Source: Paulinella micropora (lineage: Eukaryota; Cercozoa; Imbricatea; Euglyphida; Paulinellidae). Taken from it: a DNA stretch of 64,000 nt. Every line of letters begins with the position of its first letter. Positions within the stretch are counted from its first letter, which is position 1. The notes below the pieces were generated by a model that did no database searches, was not told the origin of the DNA, and saw only the letters and a list, made by a program, of their open reading frames with translations. Both the position numbers and the translations under genes were made by a program. Positions 17,222-27,436 of the stretch are shown here, one piece after another. The DNA lies in the NCBI GenBank assembly GCA_019918135.1, contig WBZZ01006600.1, positions 1-64,000 on the forward strand, in the 5' to 3' direction.

Positions 17222-19084
17222 ATTACGCTCGCAGGTACCTGGGGGCTGTGGCTGTGCTGGGCGTCGTGCGCGGTGGCCCAGACGGGCCGGGCGTTGCTGA
17301 ACGTCAGCGTAGCCGCGGGGGCAGCGTGCGCGGCGGCCAGGGCCAACAACAGGCTTTCAACGTAGACTGGGGCGACGGCTCCGGCACGGTCAAGTGCACC
17401 AACGACGGCCTGCCCTGTCAATACACCTACGCCGCCCGCGGTTTTTACGTGATCAAGATCACTGGCAGAGCGCTGGGCTGGAGCATGCTGTACGCGCCCG
17501 GCTCGCGCTGCCACAACCTGTACCCGGCGGTGTGGACCGATGGGGCCGGGCGTTCGTGCGCGACCGTCGAGGCCGAGTTGCGGTATGGCCCGCCGGGGGA
17601 GGCCTGCCCTCGCTTTCCGACCAGCTCGTACCCGGGCCTCGGCGGGCTAGGTGCTGCCGAAGCGTGCTGCGCGTGCGGGGGCGGCGCCGTCGAGCCCGCC
17701 GAGGCCGCGGGCACCGCGCTGGTGGCGATTAACGACTGGGGCCGCCTCGAGCTGCACCCGACGGCGGGGCGGCACCTGCAGAACCTGGTGGCACTGGAGC
17801 GGGTCGCGTCGCTGCCCGCGCCGGCCGGCCTCACGTCGCTGCACCGGTCCTTCAGCGGCCTGACCTCGCTGGCACTAGACCTCGGGGCGCTGGACACGTC
17901 GGCCGTCACGACGCTGTCGTACGTGTTCGCGGAGTCGCGCAACGTAGTGGTCAAGGGCTTGGGCGCCTGGGACGTGTCGTCCGTCACGACAGTAGCCTTC
18001 GCGTTCGCTGACAGCACTGGCTCTCTGTTCCCGGGGGTCGAGCTGTGGCAGACGGCGTCGCTGCTGGACGCGACCGCCGCCTTCAACCACGCCACCGCGT
18101 GGGTGGCGGACCTGGCGGCCTGGGACGTCAGCGGCCTGCAGCGCTGGGACTTCTTGTTGCAGGGCGCCAGCGAGTACGTGCATGGCCTGGCGGCCTGGGC
18201 GCCGCGCCTGCCCCCGGCGACCGACCGCTCGGGCGCTTGCCTGTGGGCCTTTGCGGGCACGCGCGTGCGGGAGGCCGACCGCGCGGCGCTGTGTGGCTCC
18301 GATTTCGTCATGACGGTATTTGCTGAGTATGACCCGCGCCCGCGCGCCCCGAAACTCAGCTACCTGGACCCGGCCGTGGTGGCGATGCCCGCACACACCT
18401 TTACGGTCGACTGGGGCGACGGGTCGCCGGTACAGACGTGCGTGCAAGCGCCCGGCGCGACCGGCTGCACGAAGGCCTCGGGCGCGTACGCGGTGGGCGC
18501 GCGCGCGCAGATTAGGATCCGCGGCGCGTTGCACGGGCTGTGCCACCTGGGCTACAACATGTTGTGGGTGCAAGCGATCCACTCGTGGGGCAATGTGAGC
18601 CTGACCACTGCGGAGTTGTCGTTTCAGCCCAGCCAGGCGTGGCAGAACGCACAGCGCAACCGGCTCTTTTTCTGTGGCGGGGGCTCGTCGCTGTCGTACC
18701 TGTCCTACCTCGCACCTGAGCGGCGCACAGATTCTGGTGGGCGATCTGCGCGACTGGGACGTGCCGTTCGTCGGGGAGCTGGGCTTTTTGCTGGCAGACG
18801 CGTGGAGGCTCGATCAGCCCTTGTACTGGAACACGACGGCGGTGACCTCGTTGTACAGAACGTTCTCGAGCGCGCGCAGCTTCAACGGGGACATGACGGG
18901 CTGGGACGTCGGCCGCGTGACGAGCCTGACCTGTGCCTTCTTCGAGGCCTCGGCCTTCAACCGTGACATTAGCGGCTGGCGCGTGCGCGCCGACGCTCGC
19001 AGCGAAAACATGCTAGATTTTGCCTGCGGGTTCAAGCAGAACCTCAGCGCCTGGGCGGTAGCCGTGGCGGTGGCGCGCTGTTGA
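17221..19084 (+). pseudogene. BspA-like (DUF285) surface protein gene, start lost at breakpoint (copy 1)
   Basis: There are two parts with a WGDG motif (FNVDWGDGSG near 17355 and FTVDWGDGSP near 18400), each followed by a beta-rich segment ending in a tyrosine or aromatic turn. This is the module that precedes DUF285 repeats in many BspA-like proteins. DUF285-type repeats follow: GAWDVSSVTTVAFAFADS, WNTTAVTSLYRTFSSAR, MTGWDVGRVTSLTCAFFE and FNRDISGW. Known relatives are cell-surface or secreted proteins of bacteria, protists and some giant viruses, probably adhesive. The reading starts abruptly at the A|B joint with no ATG for the long frame in a sensible place. The gene is broken, with about two breaks besides the lost start. 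Cysteine richness fits an extracellular protein. Confidence 0.75.
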
Positions 19085-19510
19085 TGATGATTATTATTAT
19101 TATTATTAGTCTTGGAGCGCTCCCCCACTACTGCCTCCAAGAAACTCTCTCTCCGCTAGCTCCAAGCCGGACAGTGGGAGGTAGAGAGGGAGAGGGCCGG
19201 CCGACTAAACAGAGAAACCACTGTTTTCCTCCTTTGTTTCTTTCTCCTCTCTCTCTCTCTCTCCCTCTCTCCCTCTTTCTGTTCCTGTGGGGAAGGGCGC
19301 AGGTGGGAAGGGGGGGGGGGGCGGGATGAGGACAAGAACAACGCAACTTCGCCCTCCCCCCCTTTTCCCTGCGGGTTGCGCAGCGCGGCGTTATGCGCTC
19401 CTAACTTGTCCAAAAGTCGCAGTCTTTTTCTTTCGTATTGTTTCACAATAAATTCAGACTTCAAGACCCTGAGACACCTCTCCCTCCCGACACCAAGAAC
19501 TAGACGAGAT
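19085..19510. other. Gap with (TTA)n and (CT)n microsatellites (copy at 31995-32420)
   Basis: About 425 bp between the BspA-like and kinase genes. It has a short (ATT)n run immediately after the stop, then (CT)n, then a G run. An A/T-rich 'gtattgtttcacaataaatt' about 60 bp before the kinase ATG is the likely promoter area. Confidence 0.5.
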
Positions 19511-20872
19511 ATGCTCTGGACCGGCTCTTGCACAGCCAAGGTGCCCTGCCGGGCCACCGGCCATTACGCGCTGGCAATTGTTCAGTGTTGTCTCGAGATT
19601 ACGCGCCTCGAGTTTGGGCTGTTGTCAGGGGGGCATTGCGTGTGGGTCGCGGCCGACGCGCTCTTAGCTAGGGACCTAAGCAACCGCAGAGGTTACGTGC
19701 ACATTGTGGACAGGGCCGACTTTGGCGGCTCCCAGGAGAACAGCGAGCTGTGGTACGAGAGCCGCACCGAGCAGAGGCGGGTACCATTGGGGGGCGGGCC
19801 GACCATCATCACAAATTTATTCTTGGAGCTGCAGCGCCTGGCCGGAGACGACCTGCGCCTTGTCTGTTTCCGGCGCGGACAGATTCCGCGGCCGCCCGAC
19901 TTTGGGCTGGACCTAGGCCTCCGGCAGTTTCTAGACTCGCAGCGACTGCCCGAGTTGGGGCACGGGGCGGGTGGCACAGTGTTTGACGTGGCAGAACAAG
20001 GCCAGGTACTTAAGGAGGCGCGTTGCGCCGTCGCGGACCTGGTGCCCGCCCTGGGGCAAAAGTGGCACCAACTGCGCTTTGCTACTTCTGGCTTTGCTCG
20101 CTCTGGGCGTGGCCTCCAGTGCCTGCTGCGGTACGGGTTCCTACGAGCCCACCGCACCGTGCCTAGCTTGATGCCTGAGCCGGCCGACAAGAAATGTAAG
20201 GAACTCTGGCAAAAACGCGCGGATTCGTTGCTTGTCCTACAAACCCTAATGCCCAAGGTGGAAGGCGATACACTGTACAAGCTCTGCCAGACCCCTGCCG
20301 TAGAGCGCCTGCCACAGATCCTCGTGCGACTAGAAAAAATTGTGTCCGCCATGCACGCGGCTGGCTTCACGCACGGAGATATCCATGCCCGTAATATTCT
20401 AGTACAAGCAAATGCCGTGACACTGCTAGATTATGACCAGGTCGCGCCCGCCTGTGGCGACGGTGCCTTCCGAGATTATTTAGCGCTAGCTAGCCTGACG
20501 TTTAGGACGGGCCTGCCGCAGTTGCTGGAAAAGGAGCACCCACCGGCAGTGGTACGCGATCGGCTGGCCGCTGCCAACCTCGCGGGCCTACCGAGGCTGC
20601 GACACTATGCTCACGTCGGACGTTGGGAGGCACTGTCCGACCTGGACGAACTGTTGTTCCCCCGGCAACATCTGCAGGTGCTCGGCCTCGATCCCAGCAC
20701 GGCCAGCTACGAGACAGAATACCTCCTGCCACCGCACGTGGTCGTGGAGTTGCTAACGACCACGACCAACCCGCGCGCGTTCAGCGCCGTGTTGGTACGG
20801 GCCGTTCCGATCACCGCGGCCGCTTCCGGTTACGTTGGGCTGCGGCTGCCACCCTCGTATAGTTGGGCTTAA
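19511..20872 (+). CDS. Protein-kinase-like protein, 453 aa (copy 1, looks whole)
   Basis: The ATG at 19511 (MLWTGSCTAKVPCRATGH) was chosen because upstream codons lie in low-complexity DNA. The kinase elements are in order. A glycine-rich loop ELGHGAGGTVFDV lies at about 148-160, with an ATP-binding Lys in QVLKEAR (K168). The catalytic loop FTHGDIHARNIL follows (D290, N295), then the metal-binding Asp in LLDYDQ (D307, DFG replaced by DYD). HGD in place of HRD is typical of RIO/ABC1/aminoglycoside-type kinases and of several viral kinases. The C-lobe is short and ends in an unrecognised 100-residue region. The first 145 residues are also unrecognised. The catalytic residues are intact, so activity is possible. 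Nothing in the sequence shows the substrate. Confidence 0.75.
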   Translation: MLWTGSCTAKVPCRATGHYALAIVQCCLEITRLEFGLLSGGHCVWVAADALLARDLSNRRGYVHIVDRADFGGSQENSELWYESRTEQRRVPLGGGPTIITNLFLELQRLAGDDLRLVCFRRGQIPRPPDFGLDLGLRQFLDSQRLPELGHGAGGTVFDVAEQGQVLKEARCAVADLVPALGQKWHQLRFATSGFARSGRGLQCLLRYGFLRAHRTVPSLMPEPADKKCKELWQKRADSLLVLQTLMPKVEGDTLYKLCQTPAVERLPQILVRLEKIVSAMHAAGFTHGDIHARNILVQANAVTLLDYDQVAPACGDGAFRDYLALASLTFRTGLPQLLEKEHPPAVVRDRLAAANLAGLPRLRHYAHVGRWEALSDLDELLFPRQHLQVLGLDPSTASYETEYLLPPHVVVELLTTTTNPRAFSAVLVRAVPITAAASGYVGLRLPPSYSWA

Positions 20873-21077
20873 TATACATTAGCGCGATTTTTTTACCAAA
20901 ATAAAAAAATTAAATTAAAGTAAAAAAAATGAATCCGAATTTACTGAAAACATACAGACAACTTTGGTCTGCTCGGGAGAGAGGGGGGGGGGTGGAGGGG
21001 AGAGGTCGGGGGGGGGGGGGCGGGGTTGTATCGTTCGATTAGTCATCACTTTTTTCTTTCTTGTTCACTCGGGTGTA
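20873..21077. other. Convergent gap between kinase and unknown gene (copy at 33781-33984)
   Basis: Immediately after the kinase stop lies an A/T-rich stretch with 'ccaaaataaaaaaatt', a likely polyadenylation region, followed by long G runs. The two flanking genes converge here. Confidence 0.5.
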
Positions 21078-22348
21078 CTAACCCCCGTATTCGATGCTGT
21101 ACGGCGGCGCTTGTGGCGTTGTCTGTCCTCGTACTTGAAAAGTTCGCACATCTATGACCCGCGCCCGATCATGCTGCACGAAGCCCAGGACATGCTTGAG
21201 GGCGCGCCGCAGGCAGTCCTCTAGCAAGAACGGGATCCACTTTGCGGATAGCGCAAGGGCTCGTTTCTTGAGACTCTCGTTGAGCGGACGCAGCAGGCGC
21301 TCCAGAGAAGGCAGTGTCTCGCGCGCGCGCCTGTACGCTTGTAGCTCTTCCTCCGGCTCCGGAATGTCGCGCAGCCAGCCGTGGGTGTCTCCGAAATGTC
21401 GCAGCTCTAGCAGGATCTGGCGCAGAACGGTTGGCGTCGGGGGCGCGCCCAGTGAGCCGGTCACGGAAGTTGCCAGAAAGCCCAGGGCCACCTGCCTGTC
21501 GCGTGCGTCGAGCCAGGCCTTGGCAAACCAGTAGCGCGCGCGCAGCGGCAGGCCGTAAGCGGCATCATCGGCGGTCTCGTTCTTGTCGAAAAGCCAGTCC
21601 TGGCAGGTGCGAAAGACGGTCCGCAGGTTGATGCCCCGTTGTCTGTGCAGTTGGTACAAACTTTCGAAGGGCACGAACCGAGGTGACGCGATATGTGGCG
21701 GGACTTGCCAGTAGTGCGCGCCCTCGGTACAAATCAGCAGTTGGCCGTGCAGGTCCAGCTGCTGGTGGAGGGCGCCAGCGTCGAAGGTACCGTCCGCTGC
21801 TGAACAACGTGCCAGGAACTCGAACTGGGTCAGCCTGGTGCACAACCGGGCTCGCGTCGGAGAGTCGCTCATGATTACGCAGCCGGTGATCAAGGGGCAG
21901 TCCTCGGCGAGCCTGCGGTCCAGCGGTTCCCTCAAAAACCGCCGCAGTGCGCTCAGCGCGCGGCGTCCGCCGAGCCCGCGCAGCGCGCGGGCGAGCGCTC
22001 GCGACGGAACGTGCGGGAACAGCTCGGTAGTAGGCAGGCGCACCAGGACAGAGTTGCGGAGGTCGGTCGCGGCCGCGAAGCGGAACAGGCTGAGGTAGAA
22101 TTCTGGGCCTGGAAAGAGCCGGAGGCCCGCCTCCAGTTCGTCGAACCAGAGGTGCGAAGGGTGTGGCGTCGGCGGGAGGTCTCCGGCAGGAGAGCTGGCT
22201 TCCAAGCAACCACCACTTCGAGGCAGGCGGCCTGGTTCGCAGCCGCAGCTTGCTGCAAAGATTCCAACAAAGACTGCACTGACTTGACCTCCGAAGATAC
22301 CAAGCGCGCAGACTGTGGGAGAAGGAACGGTACAGCGGAGGGTTCCAT
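21078..22348 (-). CDS. Unrecognised protein, segment B (copy 1)
   Basis: Minus-strand locus. The best ATG (22348, MEPSAVPFLLPQSARL) lies in a different frame from the long downstream frame, which ends at 21078; the longer open extension beyond it is low-complexity. The locus is therefore broken or expressed from two frames (one discontinuity, same in both copies). The long part is mostly helical and arginine/leucine-rich (SRALARALRGLGGRRAL, LLRPLNESLKKRALAL), with CTEGAHYWQVP in the middle. No domain is recognised. The gene converges with the kinase. A (TG)n-rich upstream region separates it from segment A. Confidence 0.5.
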
Positions 22349-23176
22349 GCCTTGTAGATGCTAGGAGCAGCCACACACACACAACACGAGGCTTATAGGA
22401 GCGCGGGGGAAGGGTTGGAGAAAAGGGGGGAGAGGCTTTGTGTGTGTGTGTGTGGAAAGGTGTGCAGAGGTTTCTGCTTTCTTGTTTTAGTGTGCAGGAT
22501 ATAGGTGTGTGCGATGCTTGTGTGTGTGTCATGTTGTTGTGTGTTGTAGAAGAGGTAGGTGTGTGCTGAGCTGAAAAAATGTCTTTGAAGGTTTGCCCGT
22601 CGTAGTGTGCATAAAGTGCGTGTTGCGGCCCCTCCTCCCCCCCAAAAAAAGAAAGGGTCCGGCCCCCCCCCCCTCGCTCACGCCCCCACTGTCGCCTACT
22701 CAAACTGCGCTCAATTGTGTTCAAAAAATGAAACCAAAGTTTCAGGCACAATGTGGATGTGGGGGTGGGGGGCCGGGGGGGGCTAAGAGCGGGGGGGGGT
22801 CACAAGCGGTTTGCCAGGAGAAAGGTGGTAAAGGCAGCTACATGCACGCAGGGGCGGGCGCACTGTGACCGGACATCATCATCATCGGAGCCAGACCTTT
22901 CCAGCACAAACGCGACATGAACGCCCATCCCCGTACGACGGGCTGCTGCTAGCCCTGGGCCAAAAATCTTAAACACCAAAGACCCGCAATTCTTGGGGGG
23001 AGCTTAGTGCCTTTTTTTTTGCCTCGATTGGAGCGGGAGGGGGAGGGGAAGGGGAGGGGGGGAGGTTGTTGCCCCTCCCCTCTCCCCCCCCCCCCCCGCG
23101 TCCGTCCCCGGGCCCTACAAGTTTTAATTTTCAGAATCAAAGTGAAGCCTTTTTTTGTTAATAAATCTGTACTGAC
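22349..23176. other. B-to-A border region (copy at 35256-36083)
   Basis: About 830 bp without a convincing gene. It has (AC)n/(TG)n tracts, C and G runs, then the border at about 22873 where sequence shared with 9976 onward begins ('atcatcatcatcggagccag'). An A/T-rich 'gttaataaatctgtactgac' stands directly before the SET-like ATG. Confidence 0.6.
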
Positions 23177-24514
23177 ATGAAATTTCACGAGCACGAAACG
23201 GGCTTTGTGCCCGAGCGCAAAAGGCTAGATCTGAGCCTTGAGCTAGCCGATCTGCAGCACAGGAACAAAGCCCCGCAGCTCGTCTTGCTGCTAAACAACG
23301 ATTTCGATAAAGAGCTGACGCGCCTAGAACAGAGTTTACCGGACGGCTACCTGGCACTATCAAAAAAAGGTGCAGATCGTGTGGTGCCGCGACACTGGGC
23401 AGACTCTGCAGTGCAGGGACAGGGTTGGGCGGTTTGCTCTGGCGGCCAAGACATACAAGTTCAAGACAAATGCCTTCTCGTTATCCCTAGCTGTGGAAAT
23501 TTGCAACAGGACGTTGTTTTGCTGGCAGGCCTGGAAAAAGCAAAGCTACAAAATGTAGCTACCGTGTTTGTCGCCATCACTGGCCTGCCGCTTATGTTTC
23601 AGGAATATCTGCATCTGTATACGGTGGCGCGGAAAAACCAACAGTTTTGGGATAGACATTTACCGTTTTGGGAGAGCCACACGCTGCTGTTCACGGTTGA
23701 GAACAGTGCTAGAGCAGGCAGAAAAAACAACATTGCAACAAACCTAAAGTCCTTAAGGGAAGATGTATTTGAGCCCCAACATTTACCGAACGAGGTTTTC
23801 GGCCAATTCCAAGAACGCGTGCAAATAGGCTGGTACAGAAACCATGACCAAAAAGAGGAATTTCCTTGGGCCGTCGTGGCGGCGAACGAAAGACTGTTTG
23901 TAGTGCGTTTTCCGCCGTACGGCTTTGCGTTAGTGGCCAATTGCGATTTCAAAGCGCCTGGCCCCTCTTCTGTGAAGGACTACAACGCCGCGTTGTGCCG
24001 GTTTGATACGACGCTATTTAAAAGGACGCAGAGACGCCGCCCGGATTTGTGGAAAAGGGAGAAAGAGACATTGATGCAAAGACCAGGTAAAAATGAGCGT
24101 GAACATCACGAGTTTTTTTACATAGACAAGACAAGTCAGCCCGACCTGCCCGGCACGCCCTACGGAACCCCCGATTGTCTTGACGTCGACTATCTCGCTC
24201 ATTGCGCGCTTACCAGCAGCGCTAGCGAAGACTGGAACGCGCAGATCGTGTGGTTGGACGGCCACTACACACTAGAAGTATTGCCTAAAAAACAGATTCG
24301 TCGATATGACCTGATCCTCTGTGAATATAAATGGGATCCGCCAAACATAAAGAAAAGAGGGATCCAAGGGCTCAGACCAGATGCATTTCGGACTCAAGTC
24401 ATGACGCGAGATGGTGCGGCAAAAAAAATCAAAGAAGAAATTGACAAGATCAAAGCCAAGGGCACCACCAAAATGAGAGGAAGGGATAATGGGGGCAGGC
24501 AGAGGAGGTTGTAA
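23177..24514 (+). CDS. Possible divergent SET-domain protein, 445 aa (copy 2, looks whole)
   Basis: ATG start (MKFHEHETGFVPERKRL) follows an A/T-rich 'gttaataaatctgtactgac' stretch. The stretch at about residues 311-389 resembles the C-terminal half of a SET domain. It has an aromatic phrase EFFYID, then DYLAHCAL in the place of the 'RFINHSC' motif, then QIVWLDGHYTLEV, the 'ArRDI'-like phrase LPKKQIRRYDLILCEY, and an aromatic end. SET proteins transfer methyl groups from S-adenosylmethionine to lysines. The key Asn-His of the motif is only partly kept (Ala-His), so catalysis is doubtful. The tail is lysine/arginine-rich (KKIKEEIDKIKAKG). The first 200 residues are unrecognised. An 'attgacaag' region and pyrimidine tracts follow the stop. 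The family call is tentative; the gene itself is well supported by three near-identical copies. Confidence 0.6.
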   Translation: MKFHEHETGFVPERKRLDLSLELADLQHRNKAPQLVLLLNNDFDKELTRLEQSLPDGYLALSKKGADRVVPRHWADSAVQGQGWAVCSGGQDIQVQDKCLLVIPSCGNLQQDVVLLAGLEKAKLQNVATVFVAITGLPLMFQEYLHLYTVARKNQQFWDRHLPFWESHTLLFTVENSARAGRKNNIATNLKSLREDVFEPQHLPNEVFGQFQERVQIGWYRNHDQKEEFPWAVVAANERLFVVRFPPYGFALVANCDFKAPGPSSVKDYNAALCRFDTTLFKRTQRRRPDLWKREKETLMQRPGKNEREHHEFFYIDKTSQPDLPGTPYGTPDCLDVDYLAHCALTSSASEDWNAQIVWLDGHYTLEVLPKKQIRRYDLILCEYKWDPPNIKKRGIQGLRPDAFRTQVMTRDGAAKKIKEEIDKIKAKGTTKMRGRDNGGRQRRL

Positions 24515-25217
24515 CTGACAAAAAAAAGCTTGGAATGCAGCCGTTTTGGCATCACGTCTACACTTTCTTCACACACAGATACCCCTCCAAAACCCCCGCA
24601 CGAAAGCCCTTTTTGTTCCTCCCCCCCCCCTTGATTCTGCCCCTCCACCCCCCCCCCCCACTTGGTTGTGTTCTTTGTCTGCTTCGGGTCCGGCCCCCCC
24701 CGCCCCATACATTAGGGGAAAGGGGGGAGGGGGGCAGGCGAGAGGAGCGGATTACGGGGGGAAGGTGCGTGGTGTGAGGAGGGCGAGGGGTGGCACTGCC
24801 TCTGTATGCCCTGCGCGTAAAAAATCTCCTCTGCCCACCTAAAACCCCTTTCCTCTCTCCCTCCGCAGCGCGCTCAGACATTCATCTTCCCGTAGAAGTC
24901 CTGTTGGGCAAAAAAAAAACAAGCTGAAGTACCATCGCCCCCCTCCCCTCCGTTCCCTCCCCCTCACTTGCTTCTCTCTTTCCTTTTTGCACACCCCCCG
25001 GCCCCCCCCCCCTACTTCTTCAGAATATCCACATATCTTCTGGCCCCCCCCCCCTCCCGCCCTCGCCCGAGATCTACGATCCCCCCCCGCCCTCTCCCGC
25101 CAATCCCCCTGACTAAAAAAAAAATACTGGCACGCAATTTCGTGTTTTGGTGTCTTCTTCTTATTTTTTTGTTTTTGGTCTTTTATTGCGGGGATCGCCA
25201 CCTCTCGGCCTGAACAA

Positions 25218-25541
25218 ATGGCAGACTACGCGTCCAAGTTTAGGACCGGGGCCCTAGAAGTTTACGAGCCAACTCACAATCCGCCCGCTGTGCCCGTCGT
25301 AGCGGCCCAGAGCCACGGGCCTATTCTCACGGACGCCATGATGCAAGATCTTTTTGCCAGGCTTCAGGAGGTCTCGAACAGCCTAATGCTGTTACGCCAG
25401 ACGTTACAAGAACTGCGCCTGCCCGAAAATCTGTCCCAGCGGTTGAATACCCTGGAAGCCAAAATAGCGAACCTAGACAACCACCCGCTGGACCTATCGT
25501 CGCTAGCCCCGGGCCAGCCGGGTGCTCCACGCTCACAGTGA
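25218..25541 (+). CDS. Small coiled-coil protein, 107 aa (copy 2)
   Basis: Identical protein to the copy at 12317-12640. Spacing to the SET-like gene upstream and the convergent bestrophin-like gene downstream is preserved. The 3' flank carries a (CT)n run and a 'aattaaagactc' element. Confidence 0.7.
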   Translation: MADYASKFRTGALEVYEPTHNPPAVPVVAAQSHGPILTDAMMQDLFARLQEVSNSLMLLRQTLQELRLPENLSQRLNTLEAKIANLDNHPLDLSSLAPGQPGAPRSQ

Positions 25542-25787
25542 CTTAAACGCCAGGAGCTTTTTTTCTTCACCGACGCGCCCCTTCCTCTCTCTCTCTCTCT
25601 CTCTCACACACTCCGCGCCTCCCGCCTTCCATTCTCCCAGTCCCTTCCTTCAGAGACGAAGAAGTACTAAGGGGGGGAGTGCCCCCTCTCCCGAGAATTC
25701 CGCACTCAGTTTCTTTTTTAATTAAAGACTCACCGTTGTTTGTCAAAAACTCTCCCCCTTCCCCTCCCGGTGCCATTCTTCCTTATG

Positions 25788-27007
25788 TTACTCCTCTGGG
25801 AAGGCGGCTTGGATTCTGTTTAAGACGTTTGTGGTATAATTGACCGACCCCTGAACGTCGTGGTCGCTGACGGTCTCCTCTTGGGCGTAAATGTCATCGA
25901 TCCCCCCGGCCGATTCCGTGATGGCCCACACAAAGACCGACGAGAAGCAGGTGGCCAGGACGGAGATGTAACCCTGCGTGGTCGGGATGAGGGCAAAGGG
26001 CAAGTAGATAGTCCAGGCCCAGACCGAAGTGTAGGCGAAAATAGTCACGACGCGCGAGATCTCGGGCACGTAGTGCCCCGACACTCGGCGCACGGACTGC
26101 TCCAGCTCTGACAGCAGGGGCTCGAAGTAGCAAGCTTGATTACCGGACAGCTCAGACACTTCGAAACGCAACCGCGACAGCTGCAGCTGCGCGCTAAGCA
26201 TCGCGGTCCGGATGCAGTCGCTCTCGTCGACTTTCAGCAAGCTACCTTCAAGAGGGCACGCCGGAGTGTGCACGCACTGAATGTCCGGTTGGCACGTCTG
26301 ACCGCACACGGTCCCGCCCTTCTCGCACGCCTTGGCGTGCGTGTCCAGGATCCGGCCCATCTCGCCCGCCTGGATGTGGATGTCCAGGATCCGCTTGAGC
26401 CGCTCAATGAGACCCCTGACCTTATTTGTGTCTGGCGTCTTGTTCTCCGTGGCCGGCGGTCCACTGGCGGGCGTGACACTTTCGCTCTTTGCTGGTGGCG
26501 GTTTGTTCTTCTTCTTTCCCGGTACTACTGTCTCGCTCGGGGCGGGCCCGGGATTACTTACGGGCTCAGTACCCGGCGTTCCGCCCAGGCGGCAGTGCAT
26601 AGCTAAGGCCAGGGACATCAACGCCTGGAGCAACAGGTTGAATTCGCGGATGTTCTGGGTCCGGCGGGATTCGGCCCGGGCGTACACCGAACTAGTAAAG
26701 AAAGTAACCGCCGTCAGGATGCTGCTCGGCTGATGCCGGGTATGTGCAGGCTCTCCCTCAGGTACAGCGAAGTGAGTATGGCAGTGTAGATGCCCACGAA
26801 AGCGATGCGCGACAGTGACAGCGACACGGGGTTCCACCTGGCGAAGTACGCGAGCTCCTTCAGCCAGGCCCTGAACCACTTACCCAGAACATCGTAGACG
26901 AACTGGGATGTCTTTTGGCGGTCCGTGTGTGAGGTTCCCGTGCCTTGGCTGCCTGAAGACACTTGGCTGTAGCCCCGACGACGACGCGGGGTTTTCCTTG
27001 GGAACAT
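25788..27007 (-). CDS. Bestrophin-like channel gene, copy 2 (two overlapping frames)
   Basis: As copy 1, but with three extra residues (QPD region of the cysteine-rich insert) and a hydrophobic substitution in the C-terminal membrane segment. Both changes are shared with copy 3. Confidence 0.55.
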
Positions 27008-27436
27008 AGTCTTTCCTTTTTTGTCGGTGACCGGAAGAGAAAGAGAGAGTTTTTCTTGTTACCAAAAAAATCCTTGCATCTGCCCAGCAAGCCCTCCTTT
27101 GTTTTTGGGCTTTTTTTTATTGATTGAAAGCCACACCAGAGGTCCGGTTTCTTTTTTTTGCTCTCAAAAACCCCCCCCCCCTCTCTCTCTCCCCCTCGCC
27201 TTATTCTGTTCCTGATGATGGAACTCCGGTGCTTGTTTCTTTTTTTTGGGGAGGGAGGGAAGAAGGAGCGCACACAGCGTCTTTTGCTTTTCTCTCCCTA
27301 CTTTTTCTATTTCCTGCACACTTTCCTTTTCTTTTCTTTTCCGGTGGGGATGGGAAACGCCGGGGACGAAGGGGGAAATGGAACGTCGTCGGGGGGGAAA
27401 CGCCGGGGGGGGGGGGGGAAAGGGTGTTGGCGCGTG

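Larger units (their letters stand above)
17221..22873. repeat. Tandem array, segment B copy 1
   Basis: Recurs at 30134-35780. It holds a start-less BspA-like gene, a protein kinase and an unrecognised minus-strand gene. The two copies are almost identical, differing mainly in homopolymer lengths. The B-to-A border (22873/35780) is intergenic and looks ancestral. The A-to-B border cuts two genes and looks derived. Confidence 0.92.

Noticed and set aside
22349-22751. N-terminal extension of the unknown segment-B protein rich in Thr, His and Ser
   Set aside because: Encoded by (TG)n/(AC)n and C/G-run DNA, no good ATG context; the ATG at 22348 is better placed.
26715-26879. GTG-started N-terminal extension of the long bestrophin-like frame
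   Set aside because: It is an out-of-frame reading of the ATG-started upstream part, which carries the plausible membrane segment.
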